Part shown: positions 23,501 to 35,292 of the stretch, one piece after another
Layout: the number at the start of each line of letters is the position of its first letter
Numbering within the stretch: the first letter of the stretch is position 1
From: Ophiosphaerella korrae
Taxonomy: Eukaryota; Ascomycota; Dothideomycetes; Pleosporales; Phaeosphaeriaceae
Assembly: GCA_028456385.1 (NCBI GenBank)
Contig: JALNQF010000003.1
Span: 310,001-374,000, forward strand
Length of the DNA stretch: 64,000 bases
Reading direction: 5' to 3'
Translations under genes and position numbers: made by a program
Notes under the pieces: generated by a model
Told to the model about the DNA's origin: nothing
The model's input: the letters and a program-made list of their open reading frames with translations, nothing else
Database searches by the model: none

Positions 23501-24774
23501 AGGGCCTGTTCCCGAAGGTGTCACATCTCAAGTCACACGACGCAGACAAGAAGCTTATGAGCAGATCAACAACTCGGAGGATGAGGTGTTCCAAAACTAT
23601 CTCTACGATTGGTACATGTCCAAAGGATGGGCAGACCGCCTCTTGGAGATCAACTCGCCATTTGTTGTCGATTATTTACGACAAAGCTCGGAACAAGATC
23701 TCGCACATGCTGATCTCCTTTGGCGTTATTTTGCTCACTACAACGATTACCTCAGTGCTGCCGAGACACAATACAACCTCGCCAAAAGTGCACTCCCGCT
23801 CACTTTGGAGAAGCGGATAGAGTACCTCTCGCGTGCCAAAGCGAATGCGTCTACGCGAATGACTGGCTTCTCAGACGCTGGAATAAGGAACAGGCAGTCA
23901 AGACAAGAGCTGCTACGCAATATCAGTGACCATTTGGATATTGCTAACATTCAGGATGATCTCCTTCAAAAGATCAAGGCTGATGAACGATTGAGCGGTA
24001 AGCGCAGGTCAGAGGTCATAGAGCATTTGGACGGCCAGATTCTTCCTCTGAATGAGGTATGTTTACTATAATTTTCTCGCTTGACAGCATGCTAATTTAC
24101 GCCAGCTTTACCATGATTACGCCGACCAAGCAGGATATTATGATATCTGCCTCCTCATCTACCATGCAGCAGATCATCGCAGCATCCCAGACATCCGCCA
24201 CACTTGGTCAAACCTCGTGGAACAGATTCATCGTAAAGCTATCGATGAGCACCAGACAGCACCATGGGAATCTGTAGCATGCAAAGTCGAGGATATTGGT
24301 CACCGAACCAACCTCAACGAGAACGTCTTTCCGATCAACGTCGTCCTGCAGCTACTTCTGCAGTACGACGTAGAGTTTTATACGCATGAGGCAAACCCAC
24401 GGCATCATGGAAACTCTCAAGACCTCGCTCACAATGCAAGTTTCACATGGCCGATTGATATCTTCCTCAAGCTCAATGCCCCATTTGAGTACCTCGTTGC
24501 AACATTGGAAGCTCTTTGGTATTCGCAGGAAAAGCCGTTCAATGGTCGCAATCGCAAGCTGCTAATTAAATGGATCATTTATCTCGTCGAGCAGTGGGGC
24601 ACCACCAGCAGACGTTCAGGAGCACTCTTCGGAGGACCTGAGAACGCGATCGGTCTTGCAGATCTATTGCGGGTAGTGCTAGGTAGCGACGTGCTTGGAC
24701 GGGATATAGACGATCAGACATGGTCGCAGCGCGCAAGGGATATAGGCGCCTTGGTCGAAGAGGCTGCGCGATAG
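20520..24774 (+). CDS. NUP170: Nucleoporin NUP155/NUP170 family
   Basis: Scaffold nucleoporin of the inner ring of the nuclear pore, 1363 residues. Exons proposed: 20520-20760, 20816-23248, 23308-24056, 24106-24774, with phases consistent throughout. The N-terminus (residues 1-60) is Pro/Gln-rich. The segment ERAARTINGMLDKDSRYPAL is followed across the first junction by SGEYEIPTTPAWSPFQRLRS, and then SMGLFAEINHAWVVVDNQV and VYLWDYTHP, the hallmark start of the seven-bladed propeller. The C-terminal half is helical, consistent with the solenoid that ends with YLVEQWG-like elements in the last exon. Length is close to yeast Nup170 and human NUP155. The second intron contains a run of 15 C. Identity is secure. 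Regulation is not visible. Confidence 0.94.
23267..23281. repeat. Poly-C run of 15 in an intron
   Basis: Fifteen consecutive C inside the 59-base second intron of the nucleoporin gene, between its GTAAGT donor and the acceptor at 23305-23307. Homopolymers of this kind are prone to sequencing and length error. Confidence 0.9.
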
Positions 24775-25165
24775 AAGAGAGAGCGAGATTGAAACTGAGA
24801 TGTGAATACATACGAGAGCTGGTTTGGCTTAATACGGCATTATGCTTGCAACGCACTGGCGTAGTTTAGGAGCATGCGATTTTGGGTAGGCGTCAAAAGA
24901 TGGAATGTATTACGCCATTTGTAGGATTGTTAACGGGGAAGGTCGCGCAGGCGAAGCATATTCCATCAGTTAGTATTATCGAATGCAAAGCCAGCCATGT
25001 GTTCGCCAATGATGGTCCGAAGAGGAGGGTGCTTGACTGATCTGGGTGGGGGCTGCGTAGGAGACTGTCGGCTTTACGAAGTCTAATCGCCGTCGAAGCT
25101 CAGGTCTTCCACCTCACCCACCTCCACAACCCGAACAACAAACCTTTCCCCCACAATGTGACACA
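24775..25165. other. Intergenic between NUP170 and ARV1
   Basis: 391 bases between two plus-strand genes: terminator of one and promoter of the other. No gene seen. Confidence 0.6.
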
Positions 25166-25995
25166 ATGCCAATATGCATTTCCTGCCGCCATCCCATCCC
25201 CGTACTCTACACCACCTACTCCAAGGCCGATGACCGCGCCCTCGGCAAAGGCGTGCGCCTCACACAATGCCCGAACTGCAAAGGCTTCGCAGACAAATAC
25301 GTCGAACACGACTTCGTAGTCCTATTCATCGACCTCGTACTCATCAAGCCCGAGGTACATCTACACAACCTACTCTACCTAACGCGCTCACCCCCCAACG
25401 CCAGGTCTACAGACACCTCCTCTTCAACCGGCTGGCGCCCACGCGCACGCTCGACCGCTCCATCCTGCGCCTCGCCCTCCTCCTCCTCCTCTTCGACGTC
25501 TACCTCACCTGGGCGCGCATCGAAAAACTGCCGCTGCCCCCGCCCTCCCCGCTCACCAACGCCTCCCTCCTGCAAGACCACCCCCTCATCCTGCAGTACC
25601 TATTCTTCCTCCTGCTCGTTGCAACGAGCACGCTTGCCTTCCACGTGCCCATTCATATCCTGTGTGCGCGCATCGCGCATCCTGCGCCGCTGTCGACGGC
25701 GCTGCTGGTTAGCAGCTGTACCAAGTTGTTTCCGATTGTGCTGATTATCTGGGAGTATGATTTGCCGAGTGCGGCGACGGCGGTGAGTTGGGCGGTGATT
25801 GTGAATAATGTGGCGGCGCTGGAGATTTTGTTGGATTGTGGGTATGGGCGGGCGGGCGTGTTGGTTGGGGTTGGGGCGGGGGTGAGGGGCATGGTGGAGT
25901 GGGGGATGTTGAGGGCGGTTGGGTTGGGGACGGGGTGGGAGGGGTATAGTGTTTTGGAGGAGGGGAGGCGGTGGTGGGCCGGGCTGGGGGTGTAG
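25166..25995 (+). CDS. ARV1: ARV1 sterol-homeostasis protein
   Basis: ER and Golgi membrane protein that supports sterol trafficking and GPI-anchor assembly. Two exons, 25166-25354 and 25405-25995, giving 259 residues. The Arv1 homology domain at the N-terminus is clear: the zinc-ribbon-like pairs CISC and CPNC, then FADKYVEHDFVVLFIDLVLIK with the junction in phase at YRHLLFNRL. Three or more hydrophobic segments follow (LRLALLLLLFDVYLTW, LQYLFFLLLVATSTLAF, and two near the end). Base composition shifts to strongly G-rich on the plus strand over the last 200 bases, but the frame stays open. Convergent with VMA9. Identity secure. Confidence 0.93.
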
Positions 25996-26271
25996 GGCGG
26001 TGGGTGGTATGATTTCATGGCATGTGGATTTGATACTCGGGTTGCTATTTGTTATTTGTACAGATTATGTGGTCTTGCAAAACGCCTGCTATGTCTCCCA
26101 TGTGTGCTCGCTTTGGCCCAGTGCTGTCTCTTGCTGGCCATCTTCAAGCGAAGCCTTCCAACACTAATATTTCAGGAATAACAGCCAGGCTTGCCTTACC
26201 AAATGCCATCTCCTTCCAGTGAGGCTCATGCCCTCTGTGCTCATGCCTATCCTCTTTCTCCCTTTTCCGTG

Positions 26272-26790
26272 CTAACGGCCGTGATTGTTGTCTGGACGAA
26301 GGCCTTGTCGTACCGGCGAGATGAGGGGGTGTAGTTGTGCGAGGAATGTGATGGCCCACATGATGTACATTGCGGCTGCTGAGAGAACGAGGGTTGATCG
26401 CCAGACACTGTGATGGTGTGTCAGTAAATAGTTGCCTCGGTATGGTGATGAGCCACGTCTCTTTTTGCACCGATAGTTGTAGATGATGAATGCGAGGGGC
26501 CATGCAGCCTACACGGCTTGAAACCAGCTGCTGCACTCGTATTGGCGCATTGTTGTGCATTTGCGAATGGGTGCTGTGGAGACGATGGGTCGTTGCAATA
26601 ACGCGTCTTTGCGCGTGAAGACCATGTATTAGGAGAAGCTTGGTACACGTACGTTTGGTTCTCTCCCTTTGGTGCCAGAATCCACGCTGCGGCGCAGAAT
26701 ATGACGACTACTACAAGCCCTATGAAAGGTGCCCAGCTGCTGCAGTTAGTGTCGCATTGCGGTGTGTGTCTGTATAGCCAACTTGCCCAT
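26272..26790 (-). CDS. VMA9: V-type proton ATPase subunit e (VMA9)
   Basis: Tiny two-helix subunit of the membrane V0 sector of the vacuolar proton pump, 76 residues. Exons proposed: 26790-26783 (8 bases only), 26739-26653, 26407-26272. The family is recognised from WILAPKGENQT, the in-phase junction to VWRSTLVLSAAAMYIMWAI, and TFLAQLHPLISPVRQGLRP, all matching fungal Vma9. The second intron is 245 bases, long for this window. The first exon is the weak point. The ATG at 26797 in the adjacent frame runs into a stop, while the ATG at 26790 gives MGN and joins in phase to SWAPFIGL. An alternative acceptor three bases further in would drop the Ser. The gene converges on ARV1. The core identity is strong, the start moderately so. 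Confidence 0.85.
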
Positions 26791-28997
26791 TCGCCATGAT
26801 GGTGCTAAGCCGATAGATTGCTATATAGGCGGTGTGTGGCGCTGATAGGCGTCTGTGACTCTGGAGATGGGTTCAACGTTGAAACGTGAGCTTCAACACA
26901 GCTTCCGCCATGACGCTCGCGCCTGCTCAGACTTGGCACGCTATACCGTATTGTCTCACACCATCGCATGGATTGATACATGTGCTAGAGGTTCCACTTT
27001 GCTAAACTAATTAACTACTCTAAATTCAACTACACTTGCCTTCATACACCGTCAGAGCCTTGTGGTTGGGCACCGACCTGACTTCTGCCTGCATCCCGCA
27101 TCGCCCTAGTGGGGACAGTTCGCCCTTTTCCTCTCTGACCGTTCAGCCCGCGCGATGATGGGTCTTGACCGGCGTCCAAATTGTTCTGTTACTCGCCTCA
27201 TTCTCCACTGTAAGGACGTGGGACACGGGGCCTTGCTGTAGCCAATCTCTAGCATCCAGCCAGCAGTTTTCATTTAGGCATCCATGTCATCGATATGACA
27301 TATAAAGGACGCCCATCGCTCTGTTTCTCCGCCCACTTTTCTTCTTCTCCTGCTCCGTGGGTGCTGATACACCTATCTCCGACTACTCGAAACGAAGCGG
27401 GCCTTGGGGCCTCGTCAGGCTGGTCACAACTAGTATGTTGATCACTGCCTATGCGATGTGAAAGAAGGCAACACCACGGAGATCTTCGAAAACGCCTTTA
27501 TTTAATGATCATCTGTTTTACCCAAGTTCATTTGGTGTGGCAAAAGACCGTCGATTTCTGGTCGATCTTGAAAGCCTCACTTCACGAATCCTGTATCCGG
27601 CCAAGCCATGCGCGGCCTAGGCTGTACCTGCATTTCTAGGTCAAATTGTGGTCAAATTAACCTCCGTGTAAGTACCCTGCCTTACATGTTCCATTTCACA
27701 TTCCTTTGCTTGGTTTTTTGACACGAGGCTGAGACCCCCGCTTCTATTTTTTTTTTTTTTTTTTTGATGGCGTAGTAGTGATGATCAATTGAGCTTAGGC
27801 ACATGGTGTTCATGCAAGATGATGCAGCTGCAGGGTTGAGCTGCAAGGCTCCCCTCGAGACACGCAAGAGATATTGAGTTAGAGGACGAAACGTGTGATT
27901 ACGACCCACCGAACAAGAATTCGATAAAGTATACTGGAAATACTTTCTAAAGCTTCTAGATGGTTTCTCCTATACCAGTTCGTCGCTTCCTGTTACTAAG
28001 GATGACTGGATTCCGACCGTCTGGAGTATCTCAATGGAGCCACATGTTCAAATGTACACCGCTCTCCGTGGTCGGCCCTGTGATGACTGGCGAGTGTAGC
28101 GGCGACATGCACTCAAACCTGAACACCGGCGCGTCATCAACCAATCAGCCCCATATTTTGTCACTCAAGCCTTCCTTTCTTCAGAATTGATTCTCAACAC
28201 ATCTTCTCTCCGTTGTTCAATATTCCGAATTGCAGGGACTGCAGAATGCCATTCAGTATTCACACCCCACGGAAATGAAGAAAGTGGCAAAGACGAATAC
28301 TCACACAGAGAAGATCTCAGGATTTTAAATGGCTCAGACGCGCGGAAATGAAATGACCATGGTTGCCAGTGGGATGACGACGCCTCACTCTAATAGGTTT
28401 GACTGTACAGCTAGTGTCGAACAAATATTCGCTCTAGGAATAATGCATTAGCATGCATACCTATCCCGGAACCCCAGGATCGCCGATCCAACATTTTCAA
28501 GAATGAGGCGAACGATTCAGCTGAGAATTTAGGCATTAGCTTGAGAATGACTTCGGTATGAGCACGTTGCTGACATGACTGTTGTTTTACAATACCGAAA
28601 ACCTCAGTGAAACCACCTAATATCTTGTGTGAGAACGTAGACTAACAAATAGCTGGTCTGTGTTTTACCCCCTTACCTAACATAATACTAGGATTTAGTG
28701 AAGCGCCACAGGAATGTACAATCCCCCGACCATCATGCAAACCAGGCTAAAGATGGGCTATCCGCCTCACTTACTATTATGAAATGTAACGAGAGTCAGC
28801 CACCGTAGTCCGGAAATCGCTTCCATTATGCCGGAATCCTTCGGCCCTCAAATACTACCTGACTGCAGCCCCCAAACTGACATTCTTTCTTCCTTCAGAT
28901 TTTGTCCGCTTTCAGATCATATCTTGGGTTTTTTTCATTCGTGCATCTTGCAATCTACTGCTACCTCAATCACTTAGTGCCACCGTTTTTACCCGGA
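26791..28997. other. 2.2 kb intergenic, more AT-rich
   Basis: Upstream of both VMA9 (minus) and the polyproline gene (plus). It marks the change to lower GC and lower gene density. A T-rich tract lies at 27748-27767, and a TATA-like string (ATATAAAGG) near 27299-27308 has no evident gene after it. Only short, unrelated frames are present. Confidence 0.5.
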
Positions 28998-30484
28998 ATG
29001 GATGTTGACGACATGGTTTTTGTTGAAAAAGACCCGCCGGCCTCTATAGACTCGGAAACGATGAGTAGAGGTCTTGTTCCAAGAGCTGCGCCTTCCACCA
29101 AACCCGGAGCCGCCATCGAACAACGCTGGCAGTCACGGGAGTTCAATTCCGGTGATGTGAAAGACACGCCCTATGAAAAAGATGTCCAGTTTATGTCTCC
29201 TTCGAATAGAACGGTCGAGCCCCAGGGTTCCTATGAATCTGGAATTTGCATGGCAAGAGCAGAAAAGCAACTTGGAGCTGGCTATCAACCACGCCCAACT
29301 CCGGTCGAGTTCTATTCTATGGTAGGATTACCTCATAGGAATGGACAGTTTCAATCAGAAAAGTCGCCGCCTCAAGTAAGTTCCTGCACTTTGAGTCAGT
29401 TGAGGTATTTGTTGATATGTAATAGCCGCCACCGCCACCGCCACCGCCTCCACCCCCACCACCTGTGAGTGATATTACTCTCATCGGATGACTCGGAACG
29501 TTAGCTGACTTTGATAAGCCTCCCCCTGCCCCGCCTAGGATGCCCCAGTTTGTAAATAATCAGGGATCAGTCCTTCCACCAGTAAGTTCATCACCGTATG
29601 GAAATGCTTTCCATTGACCTCGGATACAGGCTCCACCTCCTCCTCCACCTCCACCTCCTCCTCCGCCGCCGCCACCGCCACCACCACCACCACCTCCCCC
29701 CCCACCAGCTTTTCCTCCGTTTGTAGAGGCTCCTTTCCGACCAGAAGATGAGGTATCGACACCGGCGGCGTTGATTCCGGTCAACTACTCTGGGGAGTCT
29801 GTTTTGGAAAGCAGTCGTATGACACGCATTGCACCATTCAAGCGAAATTGCCTCACAACTCAAAATTGTCTGCAAGAAGCAGATTTTGAAGAGTATAAAT
29901 GGCTCATCAAGCTTGGTACCACAGAGCAATGGTATGAGAAGCCGCAGCGGACTTTCTTCAAGCAGATGAAAGCCTTAGAAGCTTTAAACTACGAGCTACC
30001 GGATTTATCACCACTATTTGATGCTAGGCCCGTTAGCCTCGAGACACCCAAACTTTTAGCATCTCGGGCCCTCACAACCCCCGTCGATGATGATGTTTAC
30101 GATTGCACTGCTGGACACGCGACCGATGGCGGCTATTCCGGCACATGTCACCAATGTAGCGAAGATAAATCCGAGGCGCTCGAGAGAACATCACTCGTAT
30201 ATTGCGTGATTTTAACTACCTGTCAAGCTAGCAACCCTTTTATTCACGGGGCACACTTCAATGGCAGGCAGATCTACAAAATGATTAAATGCGGTAGTCG
30301 CGAAGCTGCTACCTCAGAGGCGTTTTATGCTGTTGGAGCCAATGGGTGGAGCATTGCCTTTAGTTGTGTCATGCGATTTGGAGAAGAGCTTGAATACAGA
30401 AATGGTAGAATAAAGAAAGTTGACAAGCTTTGGATGTTAGCTGACGAAGAGGAAGACGGGAGTATCGTTCGAGTATTCTACTGA
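28998..30484 (+). CDS. Orphan protein with interrupted polyproline tract
   Basis: I do not recognise the family. Exons proposed: 28998-29375, 29426-29464, 29519-29581, 29630-30484, giving 444 residues. Every junction is phase 0 with good donors (GTAAGT, GTGAGT, GTAAGT). The start ATG 28998 (MDVDDMVFVEKDPP) is the first in frame. An earlier TTG is not used. Exon 2 encodes 13 prolines and nothing else, exon 3 begins PPPAPPRMPQ, and exon 4 opens with about 25 prolines. The N-terminal 126 residues are hydrophilic. The C-terminal 250 residues look folded, with a C-x(n)-CHQC cluster and an aromatic end (YAVGANGWSIAFSCVMRFGEE). Polyproline may bind profilin, SH3 or WW partners, which is inference. 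Neighbours give no clue. Confidence 0.65.
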
Positions 30485-32883
30485 AAAGAAAAGAAAAAAA
30501 AAGGGGGGGGGGAAAGGGCGGAACCTGTCGAATATCGGAGTACATTTGATTCGCATGCGCTCACCCTGTCGTCTTCGCAATGTCGTCTTCGCAATGTCGT
30601 CTTTCAACAAGTCCCAATATTGTGGTTGCTTCGATGGCTTGTATGACTCTTGTCAGGCCACATGTCGTTATCGTGGCGTGCATAAGCCAAAAAATATCTG
30701 TGTAACTTGAGGGTCGGCGAGACTTTCACACCACCAACCACTCCCGAGCCTATCACACCACCCACCTTCGTATTCAAGTTTTCCTTGGTAAACGTCGTCC
30801 CTTCTTCGCACATGTTGCCGGTATCTCAATATTCTCGTTCTTAGTTCCTAGACTGAGCCCAATGAGCATGGGCCACGACAACATCTGGCTCACAGGCTCA
30901 TGAGTCAAACGTTCGTTAGCATGGTACTATGTTTTCCATTACTCCACTAGTTGTTTTTATCGGCGTTTTGGCGTTACACATACGTTGCATTATGATACCA
31001 TCTTTGCGTTGTACTCAAGGAGCTTAGACAGGATCAAGATGGGTAGTACCACCAGGATGCATTATGGCGTTATTAGGCTTCAAAATGCTAGCTCCACTTA
31101 TTTTAGTTGACATTAGCCGCATTTTCAGCTTTGAGTCGTGGCTCAATAACAGGATAGACAACACAAAGCACCATTGAATTCATCAAATTATTGCATCTCT
31201 ATTTGATTGTCACAGCATCTTTGACTAGAACCTTTTGCGGGAATATGCTACCCCATAAGTCATGCATGTACGTCCCAGAAGAGGGACACCTTGAGGCTTC
31301 TGCCCTTCAATCTACACAAGTCTTTTTCGCATTGTCAGCGTGCCTGCAGGTAGGTAATAAATGAATTACATCAAAGCATGGAGCTCAATCTCCTCGATGA
31401 AAGGCTGTGCCATCTCTTGTGTGACTAGAAAATCGTTAGTTGTTTCATGGCTCAGCATGACAAAGTCAATCAAGATAACGTGTTCCACCAGTTCCCGGGC
31501 CACACCACTCCTCGAGCCACCTTATGAAAATCAGCTTTACAAGATTGTAAAAATTAGTACCTATAGATAATATCTATGGTTAGAGTAGTTTTTTACTATT
31601 TCATAAAGAGGGACAAGAGCATTGGTGTAATGTTATGATTAATTGAAAAAAATCTTGGCGCTAGCTTTGGTGAGGTAGCCCGAGGAGTGGTGTGGCCCGG
31701 GGGACTGGTGGAACACGTTAATGCAGTATTTCTCGCATGGATATTACGTTGCTGAGCACACTATAGGAATCATGGGGTTGATCACAGTATTGTGTACGCG
31801 GAAACGTGTCAGGACCTCGAAGTTACGCAATCAATCATAAGTTGCAAAGCATCAAGATGCCAAAGCTACTCGCGGTAACTTTTCTCATTCATCCTCTGCC
31901 TCAAAAAATTGTAGCATCACCCATCAACTGCTATTTTCAGTACGATCGCACACCGTCAAATCAAGTTAGGAGCAAAACCTGCATAGCAAATAGACCAGCA
32001 ACGAGGAGATACTAGCCCCAGCGAAGAGTGATAGCGAAGCCACCTTGCTCGAAGAAAGAATATACTCCTTGACAGTATACGGATACTCACTCATCTTGTG
32101 ATTAGCTACGACAGCAACGATCAAATTAGTAAAACACTTACGATTAACGACCATCACACATAAGCACATGCTGCACACTGCCGGGTATAAGGAGGCTCCC
32201 TTTGCCCGTTCCTTAAATTACTCAAGCCGTTGCTAGCGACCTAATGGCCATCACCAGGAATCCCTCGAGTCGACCGTGTATTTTACGCTTGGATGAGAAC
32301 TGCATATACTCGCACACCCAACTTTCGGCATCAACAAGATCCCGCAACACGATAAAGGCATGGCATACTGGCTGTTCCCCAAACTGCCTTAGCACATGGG
32401 GTTATATTTGATGATTCTTTTGAAAGCGTCATTACATGGTGTAAAGGAGTGTTTGAATTCGAATACAAGAGTAAGCGTCTGGGAGCGCAGATGCATTACG
32501 CACTGCGAACCAATGCATGGCCCCGAACCTCAACGGTAAACAAATGTCACCCCCTTCTCTTAAGACAAAAAACCTAGCAGCTCGTCCGTTCGAGTGTGAC
32601 TTTTCACGTGGACTACTTCGTGATGGTCTTCCCCATAACTTCCCAGCACCTCACTGCGCTATATTCACACACAATCTTGCCCAATAACATGTAGCCTCCT
32701 TCCTATCAGGGCCAATATTCCGGCGTTTTATATTACATCCGGGCGAGAAAAGAACTACACCCGAATGTAAAGACAATTGCGTGATTCCCCCTCCACTAAA
32801 CGTTATCGATAAGGAACATTCACATCTGACTCCTTGTAACATCCCATCGACCCATTCAAACCAAAATCCTACAACCTATCCGC
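30485..32883. other. 2.4 kb AT-rich intergenic with a MITE-like element
   Basis: No supported protein gene. Just after the polyproline gene is an A/G-rich tract (30482-30520), then a short tandem of TGTCGTCTTCGCAA (about 30568-30603). The inverted-repeat element at 31476-31720 is listed separately. A 70-residue frame on the minus strand (32178-31966) has a hydrophobic C-terminal half but no known relatives that I can name. Confidence 0.5.
31476..31720. mobile_element. MITE-like element with terminal inverted repeats, TA flanks
   Basis: The two ends are inverted repeats of about 47 bases. The left end starts ACGTGTTCCACCAG at 31478 and the right end mirrors it up to 31718. They share the core CGGGCCACACCACTCCTCG and differ by one length change and a few substitutions, several of them transitions. 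Both ends abut TA, the target duplication typical of Tc1/mariner elements. The 145-base interior is AT-rich with no open frame, so the element is non-autonomous. The total is about 241 bases plus flanks. Read directly, and the superfamily is inferred from the TA. Confidence 0.75.
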
Positions 32884-33444
32884 ATGCCTATCACACGAGG
32901 CCAGAAGCGCGAAGCAGACATGGAAGCCGCCCTCAAGACCTTCTTTTCGTCGCCTCGTTTCGCGGTCGCTGGCGCTTCGTCGGATCCCCGCAAATATGGC
33001 CATAAAAGTACCAGCGCTACCCAATACTGAGGGAATGAATCAAAACGGCTGATCGCATGTGCAGTTTTTGCGTGGTACCTGAAGCACTCTCTTCCAGTCA
33101 CGCCTATCAATCCTCGCGTGCCTACTGTCAACATTTTGGAGCGCGACCATGCCACTGTGTCATCACTTGGTGCGCTCTCAGATCCGCCAGCAGCTTCGTA
33201 CTCGCTTTCTGTGATTACACCGCCATCTGTGACGAGGCAGTTGCTGGAGGAGGCAAAAGAGGCGGGTGTATCTGCGGTGTGGTTGCAGCCGGGTAGCTTC
33301 GATAACGAAGTGCTTGAATATGCGAACGCAAATTTCAAAGCTTCTATTGCTGGGGATGGCGGGGGAGGAAGCGAAGGCTGGTGCGTGCTTGTTGATGGAG
33401 AAGAGGGGTTGAGACTGGCTGGGAGGGAGTGGTCGAGATTGTGA
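32884..33444 (+). CDS. CoA-binding (YccU-like) domain protein
   Basis: 167 residues in two exons, 32884-33007 and 33065-33444, with a 57-base intron. It is a small Rossmann-type CoA-binding fold (related to the CoA-binding domain of succinyl-CoA synthetase) found as a stand-alone protein in bacteria and fungi. Its substrate is not known. Key segments are FAVAGASSDPRKYGHK, then in phase IFAWYLKHSLPVTPINPRVP, and later VSAVWLQPGSFDNEV near the C-terminus. The classic family cysteine or histidine positions cannot be assigned a catalytic role. Cytosolic or mitochondrial location is unclear. It faces the aminopeptidase gene across 617 bases. Family confidence is high. Confidence 0.88.
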
Positions 33445-34061
33445 TGCAAGAGGGTGCTACTAGCTTGGCTATCAATCTATGAACTAGCTTTTGAATTGTA
33501 GCGATTGCAGGCTCATGAATGTCTTTCGTTTTAGATGACTAGCCGAAAGTGCCAATTGTACTCAGACTCCTTCAGCACTCACTGTTGTGTTGATATATTA
33601 TCAGGCTGAGATGTTTTGCTGGAACGAGGTTGCATTGCGGTGGCAAAATTATGTCAAACAGGAATGTGAAGGGGCATTTGCTATGAGGTGTGATCATCAA
33701 AGAGAGCTTGCTATTGGGGTCTGCGTTCCTTGGCCCTGATGGTCTTTGTAGGCGCTGATTTCGATTCGAAGGCAAGCATGGATGATGCGTATCATGGACA
33801 TGGAGGGCTCGGATACTCGGATCCGGTAGAACTTTGTACTTGGCTTGAGACCATGTGTGAAAAAGAATTTCGCATAAGGTTTTCGTAAATCTTAGCTTAA
33901 TTTGCTAGTTGCCTAGATATTTATGTGTAATTGATAATTGTTGATTCTTCACACTCATGCTCCGCCAAAAATAGCCAGTACAGGCGCAAAACCGTTGGTT
34001 CGTGGTAGCATATGAAAAAAAGGGCATGCCATGCCTCTTCTCATCCAAAACAATTTTGTAT
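33445..34061. other. Convergent 3' intergenic region
   Basis: Between the CoA-binding gene (+) and the aminopeptidase gene (-). AT-rich, no gene recognised. Confidence 0.6.
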
Positions 34062-35292
34062 CTACTTAAATTCAGCAAATGCAAGCTCATACGCCAAGCC
34101 AAGTGTCAGCCTTGCATGTTGCAACATATGGTCGAAGCTGAGGTATTCAATCTTGTCTTCAGTCGTGTGAATCTTACTATCGCTGAATTTGAAATCGGAT
34201 TCGATAACGAAAGCTGACGGGTACCCAGCCTTGGAAGCGCTAGCGTGGTCGGAACAGGCATAGCCACACTTGGTCAAGACAAACGGAATATCGCAATAGA
34301 CCGTGATGACCTTTTTGATGAACTCTGTGAGTCCTGGGTCGACGAAGTCGGTGATGACACCAACGCTCTCCGGTTCGCCTGCATCGAGTGTCTTTTGAAC
34401 GTAGCCAGCCATGTCTTGTTGGAGCATAGCCTTCACATCCTTGCCTTCCTTCTCATATGATTGGAAGATGGCCTGCGAACCGAGGAGGCCTCCCTCTTCT
34501 GCGGAATACCAATGAAACTCGACAGTGTTGGGTGCTGAACCATTCACGATTCCCTCGTCTTTTAGGAGTACACGCAAAGCCTCGAGAATGGTTACGGTAC
34601 CGCTGCCGTCATCGTCAGCACCTGGTGCGGCGAGGAGAGATGGCAAGAACAGGTTGATTGAGTCCTGATGCGCGCCGATAACGACTGTCTTGTCACTTTG
34701 CCCTGGGATGGTGGCAATGATGGAAGACTGGCCCCATGGATGTGGGAAAGGCTTGACAGACGCATTTACAGCGCCTGAAAGTTTGAGTGTCTTGTCGACC
34801 TGCTCAAGAAGCCAAGCAGAGGATTCGGCACCATAACGTGATTTATAGTATCGTGTATGGAACGAGGTGAACTTCTCGAGGTGCTTGCGCATGTTATCCT
34901 TCTCGAGCTCTTTCAGAAGAGGGTCGACCTTTTTCTGGTAGGCGGGCTTCGAGGGGAATTCTACGGTCTTCTCGCTGAGCCTGTTGCGGTTGAGCGTGCC
35001 GAGCTCTTCGTTGTGGGTGATGTCGAAGAAGTTGATGTTTTGCTACGGTAATCAGTGGCGGGCCTCCAGACTGAAGCTATGCCCATAGGAATAAGCACAT
35101 AGCTGTCGAGGCGGCAATACATACACGGCGCAGTTCCCATTTGCCCTCCTCTGTCACCCATCTCGTCTCACCTGGAGACAACTCAATGAGATACTCATCC
35201 TGCTCAGCAAGGACAACCTGGGTGTCTTTGGGCTGCGCAGCAGCCGTAACAAGAGCAGCAGTGCAAAGCGATAGCAATAGCGAAGATTTCAT
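34062..35292 (-). CDS. LAP1: Secreted leucine aminopeptidase, peptidase family M28
   Basis: Extracellular zinc aminopeptidase that removes N-terminal residues, preferably Leu, from peptides. Exons 35292-35125 and 35042-34062 give 382 residues, the usual size of fungal LAP1. A signal peptide of about 18-19 residues ([19 protein letters not shown]) is followed by a propeptide-like region. The dinuclear zinc site is visible: His181 in VIGAHQDS, the aspartates of GADDDGSG (about 199-201), Glu238-Glu239 in [10 protein letters not shown], Asp266 in LQQDMAG and His348 in KIHTTED. All expected ligands are present, so the enzyme should be active. A disulfide pair is likely at [10 protein letters not shown]. 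Alone among its neighbours it is a typical secreted nutrient-acquisition enzyme. Identity secure at family level. Confidence 0.92.

Noticed and set aside
29535..29784. Minus-strand polyglycine and Trp/Arg-rich frames
   Set aside because: Antisense of the polyproline exon.
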